Notes under the pieces: model-generated
What the model was told of the DNA's origin: nothing
What the model saw: the letters and a program-made list of their open reading frames with translations, nothing else
Databases searched by the model: none
In this document: one piece after another, positions 34,405-45,219 of the stretch
How positions within the stretch are numbered: position 1 is the first letter of the stretch
Layout: each line of letters opens with the position of its first letter
Assembly: GCA_014529385.2 (NCBI GenBank)
Contig: CM043945.1
Coordinates: 140,408,241 to 140,472,240, forward strand
Reading direction: 5' to 3'
DNA: 64,000 nt
DNA from: Adiantum capillus-veneris
Taxonomy: Eukaryota; Streptophyta; Polypodiopsida; Polypodiales; Pteridaceae
Translations under genes and position numbers: made by a program

Positions 34405-35508
34405 TCATAATTCCTCTGGAATTTTGAAATTCAAAGAAGAACTAGGTGACCTGTTGATGATGTGCACTGCTGTCAGAACAGCTTCCCCCCAAAACTCTGG
34501 AGTAAGCTTCGCCTTAGACATCATAGAGACAACTCGCTCTTGAATCGTACGATTCATTCTTTCAGCTATCTCATTTTGTGCAGGTGTGTATGGAGCAGTA
34601 AACTGCCACCGAATGCCTTTTCTATTGCAAAAATCCTTGAACTCTGTGGAGACGTATTCTCCACCATTGTCCGTGCGAAAAGCTTTGAGCTTTGTTCCTG
34701 ATTGGTTCTCAACCATGGCGAGGAATTTTTGGAATGTCGAAAAGACTTCTTCCTTACACTTAAGGAGATACACCCACACCTTTCTGGTAGAATCATCTAT
34801 GAATGTGAGAAAGTAGTTCGCCCCCCCTAGAGTTTTATGTGGCATTGGACCACACAAATCACTGTGCACCAAGTCTAGAGGTTCGCCTAGTTTCTTATTC
34901 AATGGCGAAGATGTCAATCTAGTCTGTTTGCCATACAGACAATGCTCACACAATGGAAAGTCCGTGTAATCTAACACAGGTAAGTAGCCAAAACGCTGAA
35001 GTGTTTTCATTTCCTTTTGGCTAATATGTCCTAGCCGGCTATGCCACAACTCAGGAGACGGCAGCTCGGCAACATAGATAGAGTGTTCGTCGACACTCGA
35101 AACAAACAAAGAGTACAAGGATCCGTTTTTATTGCCTTTCATCATGATAAGGTTGTTCTTGCGGATCATCCAAGAACGATTACCAAAAACTGTAGTGTAG
35201 CCAAGTTCATCCAATTGCCCTATAGAAAGCAAGCTTTTGGTAAGCTTGGGCACATGTCTGACATTCTGCAGCACAAAAGTAGTGCCATTATGCATCTGAA
35301 CTTTCACATCACCAATGCCAATGATGTCAAGCTCATAGGAATCACCAAGCTTGACTATTCCATGCATGGATGCATAAGAGGAAAACCACTCTCTATGCGG
35401 TGTGACATGAAAACTTGCACCAGAATCAAGGATCCAATTCTGTGCATAACCCTCATCCTGTGCAACTAAAGCATCTGGAGTGAGATCTGAAGTGAAAATG
35501 AGAACATC
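34405..35508 (-). pseudogene. protease and integrase core of element F
   Basis: The frame is open from just after the gag stop (35509) to 34405. Near 35400-35440 it holds the protease site WILDSGASFHVTPH, intact. The GAG-pre-integrase finger follows (LWHSRLGHISQKEM, LCEHCLYGKQTRL), then the core with the DDE blocks VHSDLCGPM, FRTDNGGEYVSTEF and QNEIAERMNRT (the usual Gly in QNG is Glu). The length and motif order are normal for copia. Confidence 0.92.
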
Positions 35509-36480
35509 TTAGGCATCTGCTGTCACCTCGGCATGAATCTCTGTGGGCAGAATGTGTATCACTGGAGGAGGAGCATCCTCTACTGCAATGGTAGGCATGG
35601 GAGACTCAACAATATTGAGATCCTCAATCTTTACTGTACTTTTGCCTTTGCCAGAATTATCCTTTGGCACGTTTTTCTGATCTCTTAGGAAACTGCGAAA
35701 ATCCTTTTTGTAATGACCCTTCTTGTGGCAATAGTAACACTCAACATTTTTGGCATTGCGGTCTCTACTTTTGTTCCTGTGTCTGCTAGGACTACGAGGA
35801 TTTCGCTCTATACTTTTGCTTTTGTATTTGTTCCTGTCACGGCCTCTTGCCTTTGTTGAACTGCTAGCCATATATGCATCTCCATGAGTAGCATTATCAA
35901 GAGATTTACGATGAATCTCTTCAGTGAGCAACGCATGTGTGACATCATTGAACTCTAACTTGCCATTTGGAGCTGAATTGCTAATGGCTGTGCAAAAGAT
36001 ATCCCATGAACTGGGTAGAGAGCATAACAAGAAGATAGATTTGAGTTCATCGTCAAACTCCTTAAAGCCCTGAGATGTCAGCTGACTGAACAAGGAGTTG
36101 AACTCATTTAAATGACTGGAAACTGTGCTACCTTCTTTCATGTTGAGCTTCATAAGCTTTTTCATGAGAAAAACTTTGTTGGATGCACTTTTGCTCTGCC
36201 ATGCTGAACATAAGCTATCCCAAAGTTCCTTGGTTGTTTTCCTCCCGATGATAGTGAAGAAGACTGACTCGGCTAGATGTAGACGTATCGTAGCCATGGC
36301 TTTTGCATCCAAAAGCTCCCATTGAGCTTGTGTATAATCATCATCCTCTGCGCGCTCTTTCAACGGTTCTGAGAGGTCTTTGTTTATCAAAACATCTTTC
36401 ATACGCTCTTTCCACACGGTGAAGTTGCTGCCATCGAACTTCCGAATGAAATACTCCTCCTTTTCTGAAGAAGAAGCCAT
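35509..36480 (-). CDS. copia gag of element F
   Basis: 323 codons from ATG 36480 (MASSSEKEEYFIRKFDGSNF). UBN2-type capsid domain at residues about 15-200 (WKERMKDVLINKDL, ATIRLHLAESVFF, LWDSLCSAWQSKSASNK, LPSSWDIFCTAI), then an Arg/Ser/Lys-rich stretch (RNPRSPSRHRNKSRDR) and a zinc knuckle CYYCHKKGHYKKDF whose last Cys is Phe. The TAA at 35509 falls where element E has a sense codon (Leu) followed by the same DVLIFTSDL sequence, so it looks like a nonsense change in a gag-pol frame rather than a designed gag stop. Confidence 0.85.
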   Translation of the reverse strand: MASSSEKEEYFIRKFDGSNFTVWKERMKDVLINKDLSEPLKERAEDDDYTQAQWELLDAKAMATIRLHLAESVFFTIIGRKTTKELWDSLCSAWQSKSASNKVFLMKKLMKLNMKEGSTVSSHLNEFNSLFSQLTSQGFKEFDDELKSIFLLCSLPSSWDIFCTAISNSAPNGKLEFNDVTHALLTEEIHRKSLDNATHGDAYMASSSTKARGRDRNKYKSKSIERNPRSPSRHRNKSRDRNAKNVECYYCHKKGHYKKDFRSFLRDQKNVPKDNSGKGKSTVKIEDLNIVESPMPTIAVEDAPPPVIHILPTEIHAEVTADA

Positions 36481-39103
36481 CGCTGATAAGAGGGTTTGAG
36501 AGGTGCCAAACTATGGCGAGAAGCTGTAGAAATTTGGGTAGAGTAACCTTTGTATCGAGAGTAAAATCTCAACCGAGATAGACTCAAAAGTGCCAACGAT
36601 GGAAGTCACGACTCGCGGGAAGTAAATCCGGCAGAGTTTCCTTTGTATGAGGAGTCAAAACTCAACTCAAAATGCATATAAAAATGTGCCAACTGCACTA
36701 ACTGGGCATCTGCTGCACAAAACAACTGCTATGTGAGTGCCAACCTGGTGTCAAAAGCATAAATAACTGTCCAGATACATATCCTATGGAGAGGGTACCG
36801 TAAAGGGGAACTCCAGCTACCTGTATCATCGAAAGTGTCTCAACATTCGAGCACACCCCAGCTCAAAGAAAACCTCACGCTATCGACCCTCCAAAAAGCT
36901 AATGCAGACACAAATGGACTAGCCACAATCTCAGAAAGGGCTGTTCCGGTCCGAGTCTCAGAAACGGCCGGGAAAAACTGCCAAAATAGCCAAAAATGGC
37001 TCCACACGTAGTACAGTGGGCAGTGTCTGCAACTCAACGTACATGAGTAAAACCGCGCTCAAACAGGCGCCAAGAATTGCTGCATGCAGTGAAAGTGATC
37101 CCTGCGGGGATATCTGCTCTCAAAAGAGCTCAGTAGCACTAAGTGTGCTCACAACAAAATGCATCTGTCAGCGCATGTGTCCGCAGAGAATCTGCTGTCG
37201 AAATGACTGCCAAATCGCCTGTGAAAAGCGCCGTGTCTGGTAACCTGGAGAATCTATGAGTGAATGGGCTAAAAAACCCCCTGTAGCCTATAACCTGCGT
37301 GTCGGTGTTGCTATGTGCCGATTTCTGTCACGTCGGGCAGAAAAATGCTAGTCGAATAGCCACCAAAGGTGTCGTATCCGTAAACTGTGTCATATAGGGC
37401 GATCGGTGCACTCGGTGCCGATGCCGGGTGTCACTCCTCTATGATAGAGGTACCTCACCTGCGCATGTCGCAAGCACGGTCGACGATCGCGGGAACGCAC
37501 TCGTGTGGGGAAGCGCCCGGTGTCTGGGTCGGATGTCGGAGATCCGCCGCAATGAGGAGTGTCGAGCCGGTGCGCATGAGCAGTGTCGATGTCGATGTCA
37601 CCTTCCGCCGCCGGGCGGAAGGTGAAGATCCGCCGCAATGAGGAGTGTCGAGCCGGTGCGCATGAGCAGTGTCGATGTCGATGTCACCTTCCGTCGCCGG
37701 GCGGAAGTGGCTGGCCGGGTAGCCGCGGACGCCTATGCTCGAAGACGGTGTCTGGTTGTCAAGGTCGAGTCGGACGGGTGTCGAAAATCGATGTGCTAAG
37801 CTCTCATGACTCAAAGCCAAAGCAGATGTCAGCGTCGATGTCGAAGTTGGTAAATCCTATTCTCTCTCTCTCGCGCGCGCTCAATCTCGGGGTTAGATGT
37901 CCAGGATGTTGAAAGGGTAGTCGGGGCTGTCAAAGGCTTTTGGTGGTCTCATGGGAGCGATCCCCTGCACACACTTAAGTGTGCAAGTAAAGCAAAAACA
38001 AAAGATCAATTGCAATCTCTGTCGTTTTCTGCACGTACTGACGAGCAGAGGCTGTGTGCAAGTGTGCTCGACCTACTTCTGCAAGGCAGCAAGGCTTGAG
38101 ATTGTGTTGCTTTGCTTGCTCCTCTCTTGCTTAGCGCTGCTCAGTTCTCCTCGATCCACGAAACTTCTCAAGCTCGAGATACTATGCTGTACCTAATTCG
38201 ATGCCTTGCAGAGATCTTTTCTGTTGAAGTTCATGCCCGACTCTTCCTCGCAAAGGCTCTGCCGGCATTTCATGTCACTTTGCTCGCTATACACAGAGTG
38301 TGTGTGTGTGTGTGTGTGTGGTTCTTGCAAAGTAAGAGCGCTGCCAGAAGCTCGATGCCTTGCATTCAATTACCTGGTTAGCACAGGGATCCACTCTACT
38401 GCAATTTCAGCGCTGCCAATTGCAGGTTTGGGTATGTGTGTGTGTGCTAAGCCCTTTGCCGATTGCCTTCAGCTCACAGGCTCCTCCTCTGCTATCGCTC
38501 CAAGACTTCCAAGCTTTGCAATCACTCGCTACCCCGATTGCCCGAGGTTGCTCTTGCAAGCTTCGACCTGCCTGCCTTGCTCGATCCTTACTAGTTGCCC
38601 CAATGTCGAGCTGCAAGTGTGTGTGTGTCTCGATCTCTGCTCGGATTTGCAGCCTAATTCTATCCGCACTGGCTGCTTCTTTTGCTTTCCCGATTCCAAT
38701 CGACTGCAGGTCAATTAGCTCGTGAGTTGCAGATGCCTTGTTCTGCTTGGTCCTCTGGCTGATACGCGGTGCAAGCCTTCAATTCCCCTCCATTCCCATG
38801 CTCTGTACTTGGATTTCCTCTTGACTGCTCGAGTTATTCAAGCTTTGAAAGCTCTATTTGCTATTCGGCTGCCTTGGCTGCAGACCTTTTCTCTAACTCC
38901 AAGCTTCAAGATCTCCTCTTGCTCGGAGCTCAGCTTGCTCTCACGTTGTCAAGCTGCAATCTCTCAGCTCTAGCTACGAGCTCTCTCCCTTGAGCTCCGA
39001 GCTTGGCTATGGCTGAGCTCTCTTTTTATCTCCAAGCTCCTGCGGCGGCTATCTCTCGCCGTGCAAGGTCCGCAATCTACTACCGCCGCACTGCTCCACC
39101 TGT
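36481..39103 (-). other. 2.6-kb leader of element F
   Basis: Untranslated stretch between primer site and gag, long for copia. The part next to gag (36481-37250) aligns with the leader of E at 39319-40110. The middle (37300-37850) is GC-rich with CG-dense DNA and a tandem duplication. The distal part (38000-39100) is CT-rich and contains a GT microsatellite at about 38298-38321. No long frame with a known domain is present, so the extra 1.5 kb may be acquired DNA. Confidence 0.6.
37541..37712. repeat. 86-bp tandem duplication in leader of F
   Basis: GATCCGCCGCAATGAGGAGT begins at about 37541 and again at about 37627; both units run through GAGCCGGTGCGCATGAGCAG and end near the CACCTTCCG...CGCCGGGCGGAAG stretch. 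They are almost identical, with one visible difference (CCGCCGCC versus CCGTCGCC). Confidence 0.9.
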
Positions 39104-39115
39104 GCTCTGATACCA
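39104..39115 (-). other. primer binding site of element F
   Basis: TGGTATCAGAGC on the minus strand, two bases after the LTR; perfect match to the initiator-Met type site. Confidence 0.92.
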
Positions 39116-39117
39116 AT

Positions 39118-39318
39118 TGTTGTGCGTGTACGGAGTGTGTATGCAAGAGAGGGGAAGAAGAGAAATGGGGAAGGGGGAGATGCACAGGCAGCCACTGTGT
39201 GGGTTAGTGGAGAAGAAAGAGAAGAAGTCAACCCTTCCTCTTTTTCTCCCTATATTGATTAGGTGAAATCAAGTGTACAAGGGTGGTTTCCCATGGCCAC
39301 CTGGCCTACACCCCAACA
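39118..39318 (-). repeat. 5' LTR of element F (201 bp)
   Basis: Pairs with 32149-32349 at 199 of 201 positions. Followed on the plus strand by the target duplication GAGTT. Confidence 0.97.
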
Positions 39319-40122
39319 GAGTTTTCCCTCAAAAAGGAGCAAAACCTTAACTCAATATGCAACAAAGTCACTAAGTGATCAATCAAGTGTGCCAAGAACA
39401 CATATGGAGGATGACTCATCGTGGGAAAAATTCAACAGAGTCTCCTCTATTTGGAGATCAAGATCTCACATGAGGCTGAACCAAAAATAGCACATAAACC
39501 AATGAAAGTATCATTGGACATAAGCTGGCATGAACTGCTTAAAGAAACTATCAAATGACTGCCAACTCAAAGTCAAAGCACATATACCCATCTTTACTTA
39601 ACCTATGGCAAGGGCATAAAAGGAATCTCTAGCAACCTAATCCACCTCACACTAGGTAACTCGACCCCCAATGCTTGGCTTCAAAAAGCCTCACACAATG
39701 ACCCTCACAAAAGACTATGTAGACTCAAAAAAACTAGCCACTGTCTTAGAAAGGACTCTTGTGGACGAGTCTCAACAACGACCGTGTAACTACCAAGAAT
39801 AAGCCAAAAAATGGCTCCACAATGTTGTATCAAGAGGGAGTATCTGCAACTTAACATACATGTGACAAGAGTTTTTGCTAGTGTAGTAGGATCGTGCACA
39901 CCAAAAGAGATGCAAGCAAATTTGTATTGATGCCTCTGCCTACAGGTAATGAGAGCTGCTCTCAATAGAGCACAGTAGAACCACAAGTGCTAATCATGGA
40001 ATAAGCAATGCATAAGATGCCCACTAGCTAGAAAGAATCTGCCCACCATAGGCAAATCTGTCAATGACATGAAGAGACATACACTAGATGCAAATTGCCA
40101 CAAAATTTTGACAACATAATGG
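39319..40122 (-). other. leader of element E (other side of F)
   Basis: Aligns with 36640-37230 of F: shared phrases include GAGTCTCC...TTTGGAGATC/TGAGGAGTC, AAAAATGGCTCCACA and GTATCTGCAACTTAACATACATG/GTGTCTGCAACTCAACGTACATG. This continuity shows that F inserted into E. It ends where the LTR of J begins. Confidence 0.8.
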
Positions 40123-40379
40123 TGGAGAAGGGGAGTGGGGGAAAACAACCAACACACACTACAAGGCCTCTCTATAGCTCAAGGCATTCATATCACCCCT
40201 ATCCTCTTAGAAAACATCTTCAAAAACACAATTTCACTAGCAGACCACTGTCCACAGACACACCAACACACAAACATGCTTGTTTCAAACCACACACCAC
40301 TATCACACACAAGACCTCTATCTCACTTCCATTCTACACACAAAAAGGGTATGGGGGGGCACATATGCTCACACACAGT

Positions 40380-41960
40380 ATCAAGTGTTTTTTCAATGGG
40401 CAAAAAACTGATCAGTAGAACCATTATGCTTGTCATATTTCCTCTTGTACATAGCATAGCTCGTTGGACTTGGGAAGTGGTTTGTAAAAGCAGTTGTACT
40501 AAGGTTTGGTTTTGCCTGGTCTGTTTGCTGGTGTTTGTGATCAAATAAATCTTTGGAAGATGGTTTTTAATGAGGGTTTCTAGCTGTGCTTGGTAGTTGG
40601 TGAATCGGGTTTATGTTGGACAAGTTATGAGGGTTCGAAGTTGGCAGTTTCCGCTTGGAGGGCGGTTGCAGATGCATGTGGAGAATGGCAATTGGGCCGG
40701 CACGATGGGCATTAATTGGGAAAATTGAGGCTGAAGAGTGCGGGAGATGGCTGAGGTTGTGAGCTTCAAGCCATGCTTTATAGTGTGTCCTTTGATGGTA
40801 GAAGCGACCTATGCATCAAGAGGTTACACCTTGTAGTTGGCGAACATAGTTGAGTTCATCCAAGGGAAGGGTGTATGCGTGTAGCTAAAGTAAGAAGGCA
40901 GTCATATAGTTTTCTTACAAGGCTGGGCATTGGGGCCTGATTTGCAACACATTGATATTTCCTTGTGGAGGTGTTGTGTGTTTTTTTAAATGCCGAGGCA
41001 TCTTAAATCAGATTGAGGTAGTCATAGAGGAGTTACTGCCAAGGATAAGTGAGCTGGAGTTCTCTGCAAAGTTACACAGCATTTAGCTTTTTCTAGAAAA
41101 GGTCATACTTTCAATTGCTAAGAAGAGCTATCATTCACCTTAGGGGCCAGTGAGATAGATAGCCGTGATGTCGACAATTAAGACAAAACAAAACCAAAAG
41201 CGAGACCTAGCTATGGATTGTAGAGCAGGTCACTTGGGCTACCAAGAAAGTGATTGGGTAATAGAGACGTTACAGTTTGTGGTGCTCAAGCTTGTGGGAA
41301 AATTTTGAAGGATTCGAATAAGGTCGCCAACAATTAGAAAAGTCATACTTGCCATTAGCGAGGTGGGGCTATTGCATAGAAGTTGACATTTGTCCTGCTA
41401 TGTATTCTGTACTAATTTACCAGAGCATGCATAAAATGAAGCAGATGTATCAGTCTTTTGTAGAAGACGGCCATTCTGCCAGGATTTTCAACAATCAGCC
41501 CTAGCGTGCAGATTAGTCAACAGGACAGGGCAACTTTTTTGCTTTACAGTAGCATTTTCAGATTTGCACGCCACCTCCTCGTGACGAATTTTCTCAGATT
41601 CTGTGCTAGAGATAGAGAGTTGTTGTGTAAGCAGCTATGGAAATTGAACACGTTGCAGCTTAAAGGCATTGCATCAACATACAAATGAGGGTAGTTAGTA
41701 GCAAGGATGTTGCTAAATAGATGCCATGGATGATCTGCAACAAGAATAAAGTTGTACTATATCTGTGTATCTGAAGGAGTTCCTAGTTGCCTTATTGCCC
41801 AACTTTATGGAGATTCCTTGTAAAACTAAGCACTTGGGCAAGGGTTTGAGTTGGTAGCTCCATATACTTTTTAGTGTTGTAGTTGTACGTGTTTGAGTGA
41901 TAGGTTTGTGATCCGGAACTGGCAGAGAGGCCAAGCTGTAGAGGTGTTTTGCTCCGGCTT
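40380..41960. other. extra DNA inside LTR of J (~1.6 kb)
   Basis: Absent from the H LTR at the matching place, between the block ending GGGGGGGCACATATGCTCACAC and the block beginning near CGGTAACACCACAACTC. It shows no coding domain in any frame, no clear terminal repeats and no clear target duplication. Origin unknown. Confidence 0.55.
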
Positions 41961-42339
41961 TCTTCTGTCAACGGTAACACCACAACTCAAAGAAAAAGAA
42001 GTAGAGAAGGGGGTGGGGAAAAACAACACTCGAGAAATAACTATGGAAGCTTCACCATGCTAAAAAAAAACCATACATAACCCATCTACAACAAACAGTG
42101 CACCCACATGGTTGTCAAGAAAGAAACACACACCTTGGACTTTGCAAGCACACTCTTTTGTACAATGAAGCCCATTAAAAAAAGTCATTCACTCACCTTG
42201 GATCTCTTTAGGCTCAAACGGTTCAAGGGTCTAGCTAAAAAGCATTAAAAATGACACAAAAATGACTTTTACTCAATTTTGGAAGGGGGCACCAACCTTT
42301 GCGTGAACTCTCTCAACTGCTCTCTTCTTTGAACTTGAA

Positions 42340-42342
<3 letters not shown>

Positions 42343-42401
<59 letters not shown>
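42343..42401. repeat. poly-G run (59 bp)
   Basis: 59 uninterrupted G, starting a few bases after GAACTTGAAGGA and ending seven bases before the palindrome CACTAGCGA. The paired unit has only GGAGGGGCAGGGGGGGAGG here. Confidence 0.92.
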
Positions 42402-42403
<2 letters not shown>

Positions 42404-42813
42404 GTGCGCACTAGCGAGGTTGTTAGTGACCCCATGCATTTAATTTTTTGAATTTTCACCTCATTTCTCTCTCAGCTGGAATTTGCTCCCCGTTTGACCT
42501 TTGCTTTTGACTGCCCTTGAACTGCCTTGGGCTCACTTTGGAACTCCCTCTCTCTCTTGCACACTTTGGAAGTGCCTTTTTGCCCCCATACGGCATGCCA
42601 TGGCCAACCTTGAGAGCCTCCTCTCTCTATCTCTTTGTACTTTGAGAAGGAGTATTGTAGGCTCAAATGGTTCAAGGGCCTCGCAAAAAAGCATTAAAAA
42701 TGACTTTTATAGGGGATCTCAACTCAATTTTGGAAGGGGGCACCAACCTTTTCTTGAACTCTCTCAGCTGCTCTCTACTTTGAACTTGGAGGAGGGGCAG
42801 GGGGGGAGGTATG

Positions 42814-42833
42814 CACTAGCGAGGTCGCTAGTG
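42814..42833. other. TAGCGA palindrome in LTR of J (intact copy)
   Basis: CACTAGCGAGGTCGCTAGTG: two 9-bp arms around GG. The partner at 42409-42428 reads CACTAGCGAGGTTGTTAGTG, with two C-to-T changes in one arm. See the matching palindromes in the LTRs of H. Confidence 0.85.
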
Positions 42834-44047
42834 ACCCCTTGCATTTCATTTTTTGAATTTTCACCTCATTTCTCTCTCACCTTGGAATTTGCTCCCCATT
42901 TGACCTTTGCTTTTGACTGCCCTTGAACTGCCTTGGACTCACTTTGGAATTCCCTCTCTCTTTCACATTTTGGAAGTGCCTTTTTGCCCCCATTTGGCAT
43001 GCCATGGCCAACCTTGAGAGCCTCCTCTCTTTATCTCTTTGTATTTTGGGAAGGAGTAACACCTCAACTGTTATATCATGCACTGGCAACATCGAATACC
43101 ACCTATGGGATTATTCCCAATGCCATGTGGCATGCCCTAGGGGATTCACCCCTCCAAACTCTCAAGAAAACCCCAAGCGGCACATAAAAAACCCTCTATC
43201 CACCCCAACTCTCTAGCACTACTATTCCTTGCTTGGTGCCCCGATGCTCGGAGCATCAAAACTGGCTAAAATGTCCCACTGTTGATTTCAAACCATAAGC
43301 ATCCCATCAAATCTTGACTCCCCTGAGGCCACAAACCAAGGCCCCAAAAACTAAGAAAATCGGGCTCTGTCCCTCTTGCATTTGCATCAAACTTTGATGA
43401 GTTGTATCTTGGAAACCGTGACCAATCGTCAAGCTATCAAATCCTACCAGCTTCACACAATGCATATCACCTTTTAGAACCTGGTGAACCCAAAACACTC
43501 CAGATAGTGCGTCTTTTGATGTGGTCAACTTGGCCCATAACTAGCACCCTTGAAACCTTCAACTCCCCATAACTAGCACCCTTGAAACCTTCAACTTGCC
43601 ATATCTTGCTCGTTTGAGCTCGATTGATGATCCAAAAGGACATGCATGGTCCACAACTTGAGTATTTCACATCTATCCTTTCACTCTAGCTTTGGCCACC
43701 TTCCTCCACTTGCCTTGTCCGTCAGGAATATGCAAAACATTTTGATTTTTTACAATCATAACTTCCATATCGTAGCTCCGTTTGAGGAGATGTCTGGATC
43801 AACTTATAGAGAATATCGAGAAATGCATTCTCAAGCATAATCTTGGAAATTCAAACGCCTATAATTGCCGTCCCAATTGGCCTCTTTTGGAGCCTTTTTT
43901 CTTGGAAAACCACAAAAAGCATATACCTCCATTGCCCCTTGCTTGTTCACAGTCTTCACATTTTCTTTTGCACTCTGTCATGCACCTATAGACACCCTTA
44001 GCATTGCATGTCACACTTTCCAGCACGAACCAACTTTGGCTACACCA

Positions 44048-44396
44048 TCTTTTTCCAACCCCCTTGTTGAAATTTATGTTCACCCACACACATGCGTATT
44101 GGACTACAAAAGTGCACCACCAAAGAAAATACTCTGTACAAACCCAAACCTGCTATAATATGTATAAAAATTGTCTCCTACAACCCACTACCTCTGTTCA
44201 AGCGAGTTGCCTAACCTCGTGCTTCACAACATAGCTTCCACCTGGATCAAACACTCGGCATTGATCTCGTCCATCCACTTGCAATAGCTTCCCATAGTGC
44301 TTCACCAAGGCATATAGCCAACCATACACATAAACTGCCCATGGCATGCTTCAATGCTCCAAGCACCCATAAGCATACTGTTCATTTCCACACCAT
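44048..44396 (-). pseudogene. internal 3' end of element J
   Basis: On the minus strand it aligns with 57500-57710 of H: GGCAGTTT..TATG.TTGG, GCACTATGGGAAGCTATTGCA and the polypurine stretch before the LTR. The gag C-terminal frame is not open. It is broken at 44396/44397 by G and resumes at 61952. Confidence 0.8.
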
Positions 44397-44568
44397 TGAC
44401 GGCGGGTTTCTGGAACCGGACCGCGTGAACAAACCCCTAAGGGGGAGCTTCATAATGAAGGAAGAAAATAAAAAAAAGTTTTTTTCTGTTTTCTTTTTGT
44501 GTGTAGGCGACCGCAATTGCCATCCTCTCTTCCCCCTTTGCTCGCGCGCGCATTGGGCCACCCCCTTA

Positions 44569-44569
<1 letters not shown>

Positions 44570-44609
<40 letters not shown>
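44570..44609. repeat. poly-C run (40 bp) in 5' LTR of G
   Basis: 40 uninterrupted C followed directly by a CT tract. The 3' LTR has the same arrangement at 52533-52568 (36 C). Confidence 0.92.
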
Positions 44610-44611
<2 letters not shown>

Positions 44612-44733
44612 TCTCTCTCTCTTTCATTGCGCATGCAACAAACTTCTCTTCTCCCCCTCGGCAGCCCATAGGGTGCAAGCTATCCCTCTCTCTCCTCGTT
44701 CCTATGTCACGGGCCCGCCATACATAGGTTCAT

Positions 44734-44767
<34 letters not shown>

Positions 44768-44911
44768 AACACACACGCCACACACCCCCTGGCCCACTCC
44801 CTCACACGCTCTCTCTCTTCCCCTCCCATTGAATCTCCCTCTCTCTGTGTTGTCACCAGCCCGAGAGGGTGCGGGATATCTCTCTCTCTCTCTCTCTCTT
44901 ACATTATCCAT

Positions 44912-44972
<61 letters not shown>

Positions 44973-45131
44973 CCCGCTCCCTCAACCTTTCTTACCCTCT
45001 CTCTGCCATCACCCGCTCACTCACGCTCTCTCTCCCACTCTTGTTCTCTATGTAACCGAGCCAGGAAGATAAAATTTTTTTGAAACTTCTCTTATACTCT
45101 CGTTCCCACACACATTGGCCGACACATTCAT

Positions 45132-45134
<3 letters not shown>

Positions 45135-45219
<85 letters not shown>
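45135..45219. repeat. (AC)n microsatellite in 5' LTR of G
   Basis: About 85 bp of AC. A second tract of about 56 bp lies at 44914-44969. Both recur in the 3' LTR, where the longer one is expanded. Confidence 0.95.

Larger units (their letters stand above)
32149..39318 (-). mobile_element. Ty1/copia element F (Tnt1/Tork-like), young insertion in E
   Basis: 7170 bp from LTR to LTR on the minus strand, with a perfect 5-bp target duplication GAGTT (32144-32148 and 39319-39323). The two 201-bp LTRs differ at two positions by eye. Order: 5' LTR, primer site, 2.6-kb leader, gag, protease, integrase, reverse transcriptase, RNase H, polypurine tract, 3' LTR. The coding frame is broken by three stops and two frameshifts. 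The Tork assignment rests on gag (FDGSNFTVWKERM, LHLAESVFFTI) and the protease-integrase style. Confidence 0.95.
29395..40122 (-). mobile_element. old Tnt1/Tork-like copia element E, split by F
   Basis: Minus strand. The leader lies at 39319-40122, then F (32149-39318) interrupts, then gag, protease, integrase and the start of reverse transcriptase continue at 32148-29395. Each block aligns with the matching block of F but with many stops and indels. Reverse transcriptase palm, RNase H and the 3' LTR are missing beyond about 29395, and the leader stops at the LTR end of J at 40123. No LTR of E is seen. Confidence 0.85.
42211..43060. repeat. ~449-bp tandem duplication in LTR of J
   Basis: GGCTCAAAYGGTTCAAGGG begins at 42211 and 42660, and ACTCAATTTTGGAAGGGGGC at 42271 and 42722. 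Each unit carries one TAGCGA palindrome downstream of a G-rich tract and ends in the phrase GGCATGCCATGGCCAACC. The second unit is shorter because its G tract is short. Confidence 0.9.
40123..44047 (-). repeat. 3' LTR of element J (about 3.9 kb including an insert)
   Basis: Minus-strand start TGGTGTAGCCAAAGTTGG matches the H LTR start TGGTGCAGCCAAAGTTGG, and its end matches the H end (TGGAGAAGGGG on plus). Matching blocks between them include AGCAAGATATG..AAGTTGAAG, CCAAGGCAGT...AAGGTCAAATGGG, the paired TAGCGA palindromes, and CAAGGCATTCATATCACCCCTATCC. It is longer than the H LTR because of extra DNA at about 40380-41960 and a tandem duplication at 42211-43060. Confidence 0.85.
40123..44396 (-). 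mobile_element. element J, H-like long-LTR element (3' LTR plus internal end)
   Basis: Minus strand. 44396-44048 aligns with the 3' internal end of H (including CATGTGTG...GAACATAAAT and the AACAAGGGGG polypurine tract), and 44047-40123 aligns in blocks with the H LTR. The rest of its internal region continues at 61952-62672 on the other side of G. So J is an older, diverged member of the H family into which G inserted. Its 5' LTR in the expected orientation is not seen. Confidence 0.85.

Noticed and set aside
38206-38718. 170-codon plus frame in the leader of F (Cys-rich)
   Set aside because: Antisense to the element, in CT-rich DNA, with no domain; codon pattern follows the base composition.
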